Source: Fragilaria radians (taxonomy: Eukaryota; Bacillariophyta; Fragilariophyceae; Fragilariales; Fragilariaceae). Taken from it: a stretch of 17,939 bases of DNA. A program made the translations under genes and the position numbers. The notes under the pieces are model-generated. The model was not told the DNA's origin and ran no database searches. It saw only the letters and a program-made list of their open reading frames with translations. Position 1 is the first letter of the stretch. Every line of letters begins with the position of its first letter. Below are positions 1-9,617 of this stretch, in pieces. The stretch lies in assembly GCA_900642245.1 (NCBI GenBank), contig CAAAJI010000132.1:92506-110444 (forward strand), in the 5' to 3' direction.

Positions 1-2028
1 AAAGTTTTCGTCATCTTGTATAGCATTTCCTCGTCGCAAGAGACTATACAAACATTCCATACGAGGTGTAGATGATAGACTTTGTGGATGTTTGGCCACC
101 TGTAGACATGTTAGCAATGCCTCTGGATTCCACTGTGGAAGGTTGGTAAACACATTAGCAATGGCCAAGAATAATCGTGCGTCGGTAGGATTTTCGGATA
201 TAGATTCCACAGTCCGGCCCGTATCTGCCAGAAGAACATTTTTCCAAATGGCTGGTATCAAAACTTGGACTGCCTTGGGAGGTAACAGTGCGTGTTCCAA
301 TAGCCTTGCCACGAACGATTTCCCCTTGGATAACTTTAGTATAATGTATAGGGAATCTTTTTCCGAATCCATACTATACATATCGGCCTTGAATGTTATA
401 CCTAAAACTCGAAAGAGCTTCATTAATTGAGTTTGAATTTGCTTAGGAATTGTTCCTGGAGGACTGGATTGCCAAAGTTGTCGTAGTGTTGTTGCTGCCT
501 CCTGACCTTGATCGATATACAAGCGAGCTTTCCATAGCGACGCTCGGGCTTCCTGAGTGTCGTCCTCTGTCAATCGCTTCACCGACACAGATAGCAAAGC
601 CCGTGGACGCATCACATCGGATTTGGTGATGTGACCTAAGGTATGTTTCTCCTTCATGAATAGCATAGTTTTTTCACCACGGCCTTTCTTTTCATTCTCG
701 AGGGCATCAATGCCTTGTTGAGCTTTCTTGACTGGAGTGGGTTGTCCAACTCGACGCTGAAGGAACTGAATATCATAGTCATGTGGTGACGATCCTGCCA
801 ATAAGACCGGCTTGAGCATCGCATGTATGACGTATGCAATGTCTCGACTTTGCATCATAGATGATTCCAGAGCAGCAGCTGGGATAGGAGGAGCCAATGG
901 GTGCACCGAGCAGTAAACATTGGCCTTTTGCAAGGATGGTTTTGGTGCTTGCCAAGAAGTCATTGGAGGCAATAAACCTGGCATCGGAAACCCTACGGGT
1001 ACGATCGGTGGATGCACCATAATTCCAGGCATTTGTGGCAATGGTAATCCCTGAGGAAATAGATTCTTGGCATTATCAAACAAGGGAACAGGCATATCTT
1101 GAGGAACAACTATCATGCCTTGGGGTGGTACAATACTCAAAGGAGGACTTGTCCATGCACCCATTGGCGCGATACCTTGAATTGTGGGAGCGACGTCTGA
1201 CTTCACGGGAGTCTTAAGAACGTTCTGCTCTCTAGGAGGAACATCATCCAAGGGAAGACCTTTCTTCACATTGACTAAAACTTTCTGTTGCTGTATCTCA
1301 TCCTCGTCATCAGTGGGCAACATGGCAACAGAGTTGAAGGGGGTGAAGGTAGTTGAAGTTGAGTGGCTTTTACCTTCAGGAGTTTCATCGATATTCGTTA
1401 TGATAGCCATGGAGTTATTCGGAGTTTTCATATTCCCTGAAGGAGTGTGTGGAGGTTCATCCTCCAGTAATTTGTTCGTGGTTGAGGATAACGTGGCGGA
1501 AAGCTTCTTCTGTCGACCAGATGTCAATCCGGGGGGGACGTTTAAACCAGGAGGGACTGCAGATATGGATTCGTTGATATTATAATCCTCTGCATCTGTC
1601 AAGTTACATGGTTGTAGAAATCCTGGTGGTCCTTGCTTGGAAGCAGTCGACTTGCGAGCTGAATCAGCCGCCAAGAACTCCTGCTCTAAGGCAAGCGCTG
1701 TAAATTTATCCAATGATTGTTGCCAGGCATCTGCTGGAGGCATTTTTGATTCTATTTCTGGACTATTGAAAGGAAATGTAGTAGCTGCAATTTGTTGCTG
1801 CTCTGATACAACGATACCCGCAGCTGATACAGGAAATGGTGAAGGAAAGTTTGTGGAATTGGTGTTGGGTGTGGCAAAATCAGCATCATCTAAATGGGCC
1901 AACTCTCGTTCGAGCTGCTCCAACGAGAATTGGATGTCGTCATCGTCACCATCATTCTCAACTTGCAGGTCTGCCCAAAGACTTTTCATAAGCGATCCTC
2001 CAAGACTACATTGTTTCAAAGTGGTCAT
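1..2028 (-). CDS. PAT1: Pat1-family mRNA decapping activator (3' end outside window)
   Basis: The minus strand is open without a stop from an ATG at 2028 to position 1, giving 676 codons. Pat1 proteins are cytoplasmic scaffolds that link the Lsm1-7 ring and Dcp1/Dcp2 to promote decapping and P-body formation. Visible layout: an acidic N-terminus (DGDDDD near residues 26-31); a Pro-rich disordered stretch with PPGF and PPGL motifs (about 130-166); a long low-complexity linker; then the conserved core starting at MQSRDIAYVIHAML (392 onward), with RPRALL near 474-479 and the C-terminal helical repeat domain including LSKGKSFVARLL (about 566-577). These match the order of core motifs I know for Pat1. 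An in-frame ATG at 2064 would add 12 residues, but the 2028 ATG has the better context (A at -3). The frame shows no intron. The C-terminus is cut by the window edge. The family call is by motif recall and fairly firm. Confidence 0.8.
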   Translation of the reverse strand, partial: MTTLKQCSLGGSLMKSLWADLQVENDGDDDDIQFSLEQLERELAHLDDADFATPNTNSTNFPSPFPVSAAGIVVSEQQQIAATTFPFNSPEIESKMPPADAWQQSLDKFTALALEQEFLAADSARKSTASKQGPPGFLQPCNLTDAEDYNINESISAVPPGLNVPPGLTSGRQKKLSATLSSTTNKLLEDEPPHTPSGNMKTPNNSMAIITNIDETPEGKSHSTSTTFTPFNSVAMLPTDDEDEIQQQKVLVNVKKGLPLDDVPPREQNVLKTPVKSDVAPTIQGIAPMGAWTSPPLSIVPPQGMIVVPQDMPVPLFDNAKNLFPQGLPLPQMPGIMVHPPIVPVGFPMPGLLPPMTSWQAPKPSLQKANVYCSVHPLAPPIPAAALESSMMQSRDIAYVIHAMLKPVLLAGSSPHDYDIQFLQRRVGQPTPVKKAQQGIDALENEKKGRGEKTMLFMKEKHTLGHITKSDVMRPRALLSVSVKRLTEDDTQEARASLWKARLYIDQGQEAATTLRQLWQSSPPGTIPKQIQTQLMKLFRVLGITFKADMYSMDSEKDSLYIILKLSKGKSFVARLLEHALLPPKAVQVLIPAIWKNVLLADTGRTVESISENPTDARLFLAIANVFTNLPQWNPEALLTCLQVAKHPQSLSSTPRMECLYSLLRRGNAIQDDENF

Positions 2029-3515
2029 GTTCCAAAAGTAAGTGAGTGATTTCTTCAATTCCATGTAGAATATGTCAGGTCAAGTCGATTCAAAATGTAC
2101 AGCTTCCCTACCTTGCAAATAACTCATCAGTGCTCATGATGAGAGGAACTAAACGCTTAGTTAGTGCAACAAGTTTTAGTCGATCCTTGTATTCAACACG
2201 ATGAACACGACGCCTGACCTAAGAAACTACCAATTGGCGGACAACAAACTTTTCAACATCTGTTTTCGTACGGTTGTAAATCATTTACTGTAGTATTTGT
2301 TTATTTTGCCTGTATACCAGATCACGTATGTCGGTGATGAATTCAGAACAGAACTAACATGACTGCTAAGCAAACAACAATGGGAGAGGCAAAAAGGAAC
2401 AATGATAAAATTATGTACAGGGAACCAAAAGATTGAGAATAGTTTATATGTTCAAAAGCAATTAAGGAAATAAACAGCCATAACAGGAGAAGCAAAAAAC
2501 ACAATTCCGATAATTGGAGGTATCTTGACACACTGACAATTGAATTATCAATCAATAGTGACATTCTTGAGCGAAGAAAGAAAATATGTATCAATAGGCG
2601 CACACGAATCTTTATTCATAGCTATACTGTAACGTGAGATTTTGCCAAAAAAACAGCAGAACCACCTGAAGTGGCACACATTCCTCAAATGATTACAATA
2701 TACACTTCCACACTGATCCACTAACATCTGAAGGATCATCAACTGTATAAGATTCTAATTTGATCAAATTTAATTTTAATGAACTTCATATATGTAATTC
2801 GTAAGATCATCAGATCTTTTTTGTCTCCTTTAAACTTTGGAATACGGTAAAATAGTTTCTTCCCAAGATAATGAAATTCTGCAAGTAACTCTATGTCTAA
2901 AAGTACTATAGGATGCATTGTTACCAAGATAACATTAATTTTGAATTTTGGCTTAGAAATAGTTGAATCCTTTGTTACAGGAAAAGTGAGAATGCTTGAT
3001 CACCTGGCTCTTATTGGATAGTAAACATTTACAAACTCTTGTGATAAGTTGAATACCAAGTGCCAACCAGGGAATCTCAATTGCCTCATAAAATTTCCAA
3101 AAGCTAGCCCTGCCATTAAAATCTTGTTCACCAATATAATCTAGTACGGTATTGGCAAGGTTAACCTCACCATCCCAATACATGGAATTTATTTCAGATA
3201 TAAGAGTCAACTAGTGATTTTAAGTTCTTGAAAATGATTATTTGTAGAAGTTAAAGTTTAAAAGTTTTTTTCTCTTATGAGGCAAAAATTCGAGAACTTG
3301 GAGAGCTGCGCAAGATATCTTACGATCAAAAAGGTGATCTTCTCTATTCGTTGTTTTGCCGTTCAACGTGTTCAAAAATTGAATTCCTACTTGTCTTTTA
3401 GTCTAGCCTGTTGGCTTTTACTTTTCGGCTGTTGATTTCTCTGAATAAAATGCTGGAAACGATGATCTCGTCTCATCTCCGGTGTACAGTTCTTTTGACA
3501 CTAAATTGAAAATGC
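2029..3515. other. AT-rich spacer between two minus-strand genes
   Basis: This stretch should hold the upstream region of the Pat1 gene and the 3' flank of the 351-codon gene. I see no convincing gene. The frame at 2343-2603 (minus) is hydrophobic only because the DNA is AT-rich. Two pieces look slightly more protein-like: 2953-3210 (minus, 85 codons) and 3255-3401 (plus, 49 codons, with a charged segment around EAKIRELGELRKISYDQ). Neither has a recognisable domain or a supporting neighbouring exon, so they may be decayed gene fragments or chance. Confidence 0.5.
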
Positions 3516-4571
3516 TTATGATTGCTGTTGCCATAGATCTGGATAAGCAGGATTGGTAATTGAATCGCGACCTAAACTTCGCTGACGAGTAACTCTAGCC
3601 ATTATCTCGCGTTTTTTACGTTTAAGTTTGAGAGCTTCGACAGCTGCTTTATGCTGTGGAAAGCTTGGGATCGGCTCCTCTGAGCTTCCATATTTTCTCG
3701 ATTTAAGCAGAGTTCCTGAGGCATTCTGTGCAAGAAACTTCTTAGATTTCAAACTCAATACAATATTTGAGGCCATTGAACAACTTTCGGACTCAGAAAG
3801 AAATCGAGACAAAATCCTTTTGCCTGAGATAACACAGGGAATGTTGCCTTCAATCAGGGACGAAGGAAGCTGACACGTTTCCGACTTATTAGTCCAAAAA
3901 AGCGATCTCACAAATATCTCTGCGATTTCCGAAGGAATTATTTTGCCATATGCCACTTTATCGTCCACCAACTTTTCATATTGTATAAAACGACTTTTCC
4001 AACAAGCTTCTAAAGTGTGCATTATTTCGTCTATGATTGACTTCCTTTCTTTTTCCATACTTTCATCTGCAAATTTTTCCGAGTAAAGGTCAATCAAAAT
4101 CTTGAGGCGTGAAGTTCCAGGATTCGATACACCTCTCATTAATTGCGGTACATTATTTCCTTGTGAATCTGCTTCAAACAGAATGTCCATTGGACACAGA
4201 AGAATTTCTTTTCCATCAGAATTATTCTTGGACAAGGCTTCAAACAGGCTTGGGACCCACAAGGATTGTTTTGGTGCAAAACATGCATGCTCAGCATCAA
4301 GCTGACATATTTTTGGATAGCGTCGTTCATTTAGATTGACTCCATCGTCAATGATGGTATCATTGAAGCTATCCAATTCATTTATCTTGAGATTCAAAGA
4401 TATAGTTTCTAAGCTATTGACAACGTGACTAGCTGACACGGGTTGCAAATGGCACTCCGTTGAAATCTCGCGTTGAAAATCATGAAGAACTTTCAGAGTT
4501 CGACGTGTTAGCTCCGTGTTATCAATGTGGTAATTATTAGATCTCTCTCTGGTATCTGAAGTTTCTTGCAT
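3516..4571 (-). CDS. Protein with diverged DUF6824-like domain
   Basis: This is a single intact 351-codon frame. The ATG at 4571 is the first one after an in-frame TAA five codons upstream, and the frame ends in TAA at 3516. Residues about 125-225 follow the pattern of DUF6824, a diatom-expanded domain of unknown function: a leading CPMDIL where the family has a D-V-L-x-G-R-G type motif, then SNPGTSRLKILIDLY, KERKSIIDEIM, a WKSRFIQY block where the family usually has G-R-F-L, and IPSEIAEIFVRSLF. The glycine-rich GRG segment and the HPGN motif are altered, so this is a divergent member. Residues about 308-332 are strongly basic (LKLKRKKR), which could be a nuclear localisation signal. No membrane segment is seen. 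It lies head-to-head with the LRR gene, about 2.1 kb away. The gene is confident; the domain assignment is moderate. Confidence 0.75.
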   Translation of the reverse strand: MQETSDTRERSNNYHIDNTELTRRTLKVLHDFQREISTECHLQPVSASHVVNSLETISLNLKINELDSFNDTIIDDGVNLNERRYPKICQLDAEHACFAPKQSLWVPSLFEALSKNNSDGKEILLCPMDILFEADSQGNNVPQLMRGVSNPGTSRLKILIDLYSEKFADESMEKERKSIIDEIMHTLEACWKSRFIQYEKLVDDKVAYGKIIPSEIAEIFVRSLFWTNKSETCQLPSSLIEGNIPCVISGKRILSRFLSESESCSMASNIVLSLKSKKFLAQNASGTLLKSRKYGSSEEPIPSFPQHKAAVEALKLKRKKREIMARVTRQRSLGRDSITNPAYPDLWQQQS

Positions 4572-6710
4572 AGTTGCGATGCGTTATGATGTATTAAAGT
4601 AGTCGACGATGTGAAACTCCAGGCAACAATGAACCAAGCAATCAGAAACTATAATTGAACACTGACGGCTGAATATTCTAAGCAGTCTTCTCTATATTCT
4701 TCATAATTAACTACATTTAAGCAAGACGGTGGCTTGTTAAATAGTTTTATTCCTACAAAGAATATAAACTTATTAAACAATACGTACTTAGGGCATAATA
4801 AAAAGTTGTATGAAGGATTGCAATTCCTAAAATAGATTGATTAATGTGCAGGCATCCTATGTTGATTACATTGTTACTTCCTTCTTCAAGTTAATATCGC
4901 GCAAATACTTCATAGAAAAAGGATAAACATCAGGCAATTCTTTTAAGGATTAAGATATTATTATTCCGAAGAATCTACTGTTACCTGCTACGAGGACGAT
5001 TCGACAATTTCTGTTTTCTCTGACATCATTTTTCCCGCCTGATATTAACAACGCAAGAATCGTACTAAACCTGTTCACAATTCCATCTGCTACGGGAGTA
5101 ATTGCAATTGTTAAAAGTCTTATTCTACACCTTAGGGGTTATAGAACAAGACTTCAAGCTAATATTGATGAAAACTACTAGATAATCAAAAGTATGAGGC
5201 AATAAATTTCTTGATACCCATTTCATCGTGTTAACTACATATTTTCCGGAGATTGACTTCAAGCTAATATTGATGAAAACCACTAGATAATCAAAAGTAT
5301 GAGGCAATAAATTTCCTGATACCCATTTCATTGTGTTCACTACATTTTTTCCGGAGATTGACTTCAAGCTAATATTGATGAAAACCACTAGATAATCAAA
5401 AGTATGAGGCAATAAATTTCCTGATACCCATTTCATCGTGTTCACTACATGTTTTCCGGAGATTCAAAATATTACCTAGAGCTTGGCGGGCTTCCCAAGA
5501 TGTTTCTCATACCTGGATACTGCCCTCTTTCCCACTTCAAATTATATGTTATCACCAACCAACTGAACATTACACCATCCATCAACGGTTGAGCACAGAG
5601 CCAGACAATAAGTCCAACAGAAACAAAGCTGACAGGTTTATTGCAAGCCACAAAAACGGCAATGGAATTGCATTGCTCTACATTGACAGTGCTACTAATA
5701 ATGCCTAGAACTCATTTCATGTTATTTAGGCTATTGATATGCAGTTTAGAATTTGCCATAATGCAATAATAGGATTGAATCTTTAGGTCATCATGTAGAA
5801 ACACAGGGTTGATATCAACAGATGCATTGCATCCCAAAAATTTACTCACGGAGTTCAATCTTATAGATGTATATTCAGTATAGATCCCTAAGGCTACTAA
5901 TGGGTCTAAGAAATAAAGTGTATCATTTTGTAGAGTGACAGATTTAAGATTTTCCTAAGAGAATCTCCCAAAAAAAGTTACAGTTTCAAGTGGCATGCTT
6001 TAGTGGTGGCTGCAAATAATGCCATTTTTGCATTTCAAAGGTTCTTAGCTCATGAGTATTGATAATCTGAATAGTATAAACTGTGTCTGAAATCATCAGA
6101 AGTCAAATTATCAGATAGGCTTGTGGTAATACAAAATCAAGTAAATTATTGTGGCAAGTTACCATTACGACAGATTGGATCATATTGATTGAAAGCATTT
6201 TGAATTGTTTAGGAAACAAGTGAAATTGACAACTTATTCTGAGGTTTATTCTCCAGCTGTTTGAGGATATTTGACCTGCAGTGAGGAACTTTAATAACGG
6301 CCCGAATGAGATATGCTACTTAATTCTTTGCAAAGCAGGCTTTTAGAATGCTCAATAGTACAGTTGAAAGCCAAGTCTCTCTTGATCGCTTTGCTTTTAT
6401 TTGTTTGAATTTGTTGCTCTTGAGTGTGGAATGAATGAGCAGAAAAAAACCTTCACAATTTGTGGTTCCATATCACATACGTAGTAGGTTAACATAGCAA
6501 ACACCATAAAATGACTCTTGAATTATCGAGATTATGCGTGAACAAGTGTTGTAGAGAAAACTGTCAGCGTTATCGTTTCCATGATTCAAGTTCGTATTTC
6601 TTTCGCTGATAAAACGACCGTTGAAGAATTTTTGGTCACTACAGACATTTCCATGATAAGGTTGTTCTCTGTCAAATTCCTATCGTGTCCATTCTCTTCT
6701 TTCGTTTCAA
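4572..6710. other. Intergenic region between divergent genes
   Basis: This region must contain the upstream sequences of both the minus-strand DUF6824-like gene and the plus-strand LRR gene. Apart from the 105-bp tandem repeat it has no convincing open frame. At about 5560-5700 (plus) a short stretch translates to protein-like text (around NGNGIALLYIDSATNNA) before stops begin; it may be a remnant of a mobile element, but I cannot name one. No certain TATA box or transcription start can be assigned. Confidence 0.5.
5151..5465. repeat. Three-copy tandem repeat, 105-bp unit
   Basis: Three consecutive copies begin at 5151, 5256 and 5361, each starting acttcaagctaatattgatg. Copies 1 and 2 differ at about five positions, and copies 2 and 3 at about three. 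The unit is exactly 35 codons long, and on the minus strand one frame stays open through all three copies to a TAA near 5125, with a TGA just upstream of copy 3. Each unit reads roughly N-T-M-K-W-V-S-G-N-L-L-P-H-T-F-D-Y. No start codon context or flanking exon supports a gene, so I call it a minisatellite-like repeat. Confidence 0.9.
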
Positions 6711-8869
6711 ATGCCACGTCCAACTTGGGAAACGGAACGAAGAGTGAAGCCAGATATATGGCGAGGAAATAATAGCCAACGAAGTACAGATGAGAGCGGC
6801 TCGAATATTAACGACTCGTCGATCGGGAGGAGATCACGAAGAGTCATGTTGGAGGACGAAATTCTTCATGATAGCGATTCTTCGTCTTCAACATCAGACT
6901 CGAGTGATGGACCTGGAGCGTTTGCGATCCATCGAGGTGATGCAGATAATGACCCGTTACAATGGGATCCCACTGAATCTCTCAGTTCCCATCTTTGTAT
7001 CCCCGAAGAAGATCCCTTGAGACAAGGGGTAGATAATTTGAGTCAGGCAGCCTCAAGCCAGAAAGATGACATTGCCCAATTTTTCGTTATGGAAAAGAAT
7101 AATCAATCTACCAAAACTCGGTTTGGCTGTTTTGAGAAAAAGACGAAAGAGTTCAAATGTCTCGTCATATTGGGTGTTATATTTATCACTTTAATTATTG
7201 CCGTTGTGGCTGCGTTTTTGATTTCTTCAAAAATAAAGAGAAAGAGCAACAGCAATACAGTATTGCCACCAGTCGGAATTTGTGATTTCTCATCATCGAC
7301 TAAGGACGTGCAACTAGAACCATTGCTTCAATGTGAATGCACTCAAACAATAGATATCATCTTAGATTCTGTTATCTTGGCGCACGAAGCGATTCGAGCA
7401 GCAACAAATATGACAGAAAGGGAAATTGATATACATTCTTGTTCGCCTGAAAATTTGGCGCTTCTCTGGGCTGCCATGGATGTGGCCTTGAATAACTATT
7501 CGTTGGAAACTGGGGTCACTCGATATGCCTTAGGTTACATGTATTGGACATGGGGTGGAGATGAGTGGGATACCAAAGATAACTGGGTAGACTCAAAAAC
7601 GCCAGAATGTATTTGGTTCGGTGTAGGTTGCGATAAAGATGGTGCTGTTGTGGCCCTTGAATTATCAGGTAACAATTTGAAAGGAGAAGTGAAAAATCAA
7701 ATTGGCCTGATTAAAAGTCTCAAAAGAATAGATTTATCTGCAAATCACTTAAAAGGAACAATTCAACACGATTGGTGGAAGCTATCGAATCTCGGTATGT
7801 TGATTTCAAAACACATAACTTTCTCAGGATTTTCAGATCGTTATCTCACTATATTGTTCTAGTTTCTTTAAATCTTAATGACAACGATATCTCAGGGGAA
7901 ACACCTGCACTTGTACATTCAGATGGAGAGGCACTACTACCTTTTCTCGGTAAGTGTAGATGATATAAAATTCGTGTAATTTTCTATGCAATTCTCATTG
8001 CTTTTCTCATCTACTCAAAAGAGGAGCTTCATCTTGCAGGAAACCAAATCAATGGATCAATTTATCGAAGTTTTGATGATGTCACTAGTTTAAAGGCTTT
8101 AGATATGACAATGAATCTAATAAACGGAAATTTTCCTTCCTTTTCCAGCTCCTCAAATTTACAACGACTGCTTCTTGGAAACACATATCTTAGTGGGTTG
8201 ATACCCACAGCTTGGACAAGGCTTAGCTTGCTCGAAGAACTGAATCTCTTGAACCTGGAAAATACGATTGGAAACATTTCGGTACTAAACCAGATGACAG
8301 GTCTTAGGTATTTGGATATCAGCGGGGCTGGATCTTGGGGTCAGTTGCCTAAGTCGATCGGCACCCTATCTTTGCTTGAATATTTTGGGGTAAACTTTGC
8401 TTTTAACAGTGGGACTATGCCAACTGACATATATTTACTAACGAATCTAAGTAAGTAGAATATGTTCATATTGTTTGAATTCATTTCATCCTTCAAATGT
8501 CCTTATCTTTCTTCCTCCCGCGAAGAATACTTTAATATTGCTGGGAACCCAGTGAAAGGAACCATTCCTACTGAAATAGGAATGTGTTCTAATTTGGAAG
8601 AATTGGTGCTGGGGCCTTCAAGCCTAACTGGCGTGCTTCCTACGGAGCTTGGAAACTTGACATCGCTAACAATGTTTGATGTATCTTATTCATTCTTACA
8701 AGGTACTCTGCCATCGCAATTAGGGTTTCTACACAACCTTACTGACATAGTCGTGTTTAACTCCGGCATTCAAGGGGCGATGCCGAAGGAAATATGCAGC
8801 TCCAATGTGTTAAGTATTACTAGCCACGAAGGACAATTTACTGAATGTTCTTGCTGCATCGATATTTGA
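6711..8869 (+). CDS. Membrane-anchored leucine-rich repeat protein, four exons
   Basis: Exons 6711-7794, 7863-7949, 8022-8450 and 8526-8869 join into 648 codons (647 residues plus TGA). Residues 1-149 are hydrophilic and rich in Ser, Asp and Glu. Residues about 151-172 are one strongly hydrophobic span followed by KIKRK, so a type II or signal-anchor topology is likely. A conserved region with YALGYMYWTWGG (from 272) leads to an LRR N-cap with W residues and a Cys pair (C300, C307, in ECIWFGVGC). From about 313 there are roughly 11-12 LRRs of the plant-type L-x-x-L-x-L-x-x-N-x-L-x-G-x-I-P pattern, ending in a Cys-rich cap (ECSCC). No kinase domain follows. Proteins with this layout are abundant in diatoms and are presumed to act in adhesion, recognition or signalling; that role is inference. 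The splice model rests on perfect restoration of the LRR register at each junction. Confidence 0.88.
7795..7862 (+). other. Intron 1 of the LRR gene (68 bp)
   Basis: The donor is GTATGT and the acceptor is ttctag, in phase 1. Removing it joins the LSNL end of one repeat to VSLNLNDNDISG, restoring a perfect LRR consensus. Read through, the frame hits a TAG at the acceptor. Confidence 0.88.
7950..8021 (+). other. Intron 2 of the LRR gene (72 bp)
   Basis: The donor is GTAAGT and the acceptor is caaaag, in phase 1. Removing it joins LLPFL to EELHLAGNQING. Of the closely spaced AGs at 8021 and 8023, only the first keeps the repeat frame. Confidence 0.88.
8451..8525 (+). other. Intron 3 of the LRR gene (75 bp)
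   Basis: The donor is GTAAGT and the acceptor is gcgaag, in phase 1. Removing it joins LLTNL to KYFNIAGNPVKG and restores the LRR register. Unspliced, the frame stops at the TAG overlapping the donor. Confidence 0.87.
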
Positions 8870-9617
8870 TAGTTCACGACAATGATACATGATGAAAGGG
8901 AAAATTAATATGACATTTTGATACTTGTCTCTTTGGTTGAAAAAGGAGAAGGGGTATCGGACTTGACAATCATTCTTTCTTTGGGATTGCGCCAAATTAC
9001 TTTTGTGAAATCAACTGGATAAGTTTCGATTTTGCCTTACTTGACAGATTCAGCAAAATAGATACTGAACAAAGCAACACAGAGAGGGTACTTTTCTGCC
9101 TTATTGGCAATTATCCTATTCTTAAAAATTTCATCAGCAAATAAGTTCCTAATGATACATCCTTATTGAATCCTGTAAAGACCATAAATATAAGTATTTG
9201 TAAAGTGCGTCCTTTTCTGTCTTAATAATAAGAGTTTCCAGCAACATCAAAGTTTGGGTGGGATTAAAAGTCAAAAAGTTCTCCCTAGACTTATCTAATG
9301 CTCTTTGATAAACTTAGTAATTTCTAGATGCAAACTGCAAGAAATAGTTATATATGTGTGCAACGTGTAAATACTGAGTACCACGAGAGTCAGTGCAGAG
9401 TTCTTGAGCAAATTTTCAATCGTGCACAATTCACGTGCAAACAAGTACTGGAAATGAAAAAGAGAAGCCAATGCATTCAAAATTAGTAAGATGCATTGGT
9501 AAGTGTTAAGTTTTGTGAGTAGCAGGAATAGAGTGCAAAATTCAACGGTCATTGCATATGGGTCATTTGTAAATCCCAAAATATAGAATTGATGTCAATT
9601 GCATTAAAGGTACGCAT
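8870..9617. other. Non-coding AT-rich stretch downstream of the LRR gene
   Basis: I see no gene, repeat or RNA here. The minus-strand frame at 9295-9579 has no recognisable domain and looks like chance. The rDNA-like sequence stops at the right border of this stretch. Confidence 0.5.

Noticed and set aside
92..2041. Several plus-strand and alternate-frame open frames (92-430, 654-839, 1035-1217, 1184-1585, 1637-2041)
   Set aside because: They overlap the continuous minus-strand Pat1-like frame, which has recognisable motifs; these are its shadows.
2343..2603. Minus-strand frame with long hydrophobic runs, resembling a small membrane protein
   Set aside because: The hydrophobicity follows from AT-rich low-complexity codons; there is no start context, domain or neighbour support.
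5151..5465. CRISPR array
   Set aside because: The copies are directly adjacent 105-bp units without unique spacers, and the window is eukaryotic.
5560..5720. Possible transposase or RT remnant on the plus strand
   Set aside because: The short protein-like text could not be tied to any family, and stops follow soon after.
9295..9579. 94-codon minus-strand frame with hydrophobic segments
   Set aside because: It lies in non-coding DNA directly after the end of the 18S remnant, with no recognised features.
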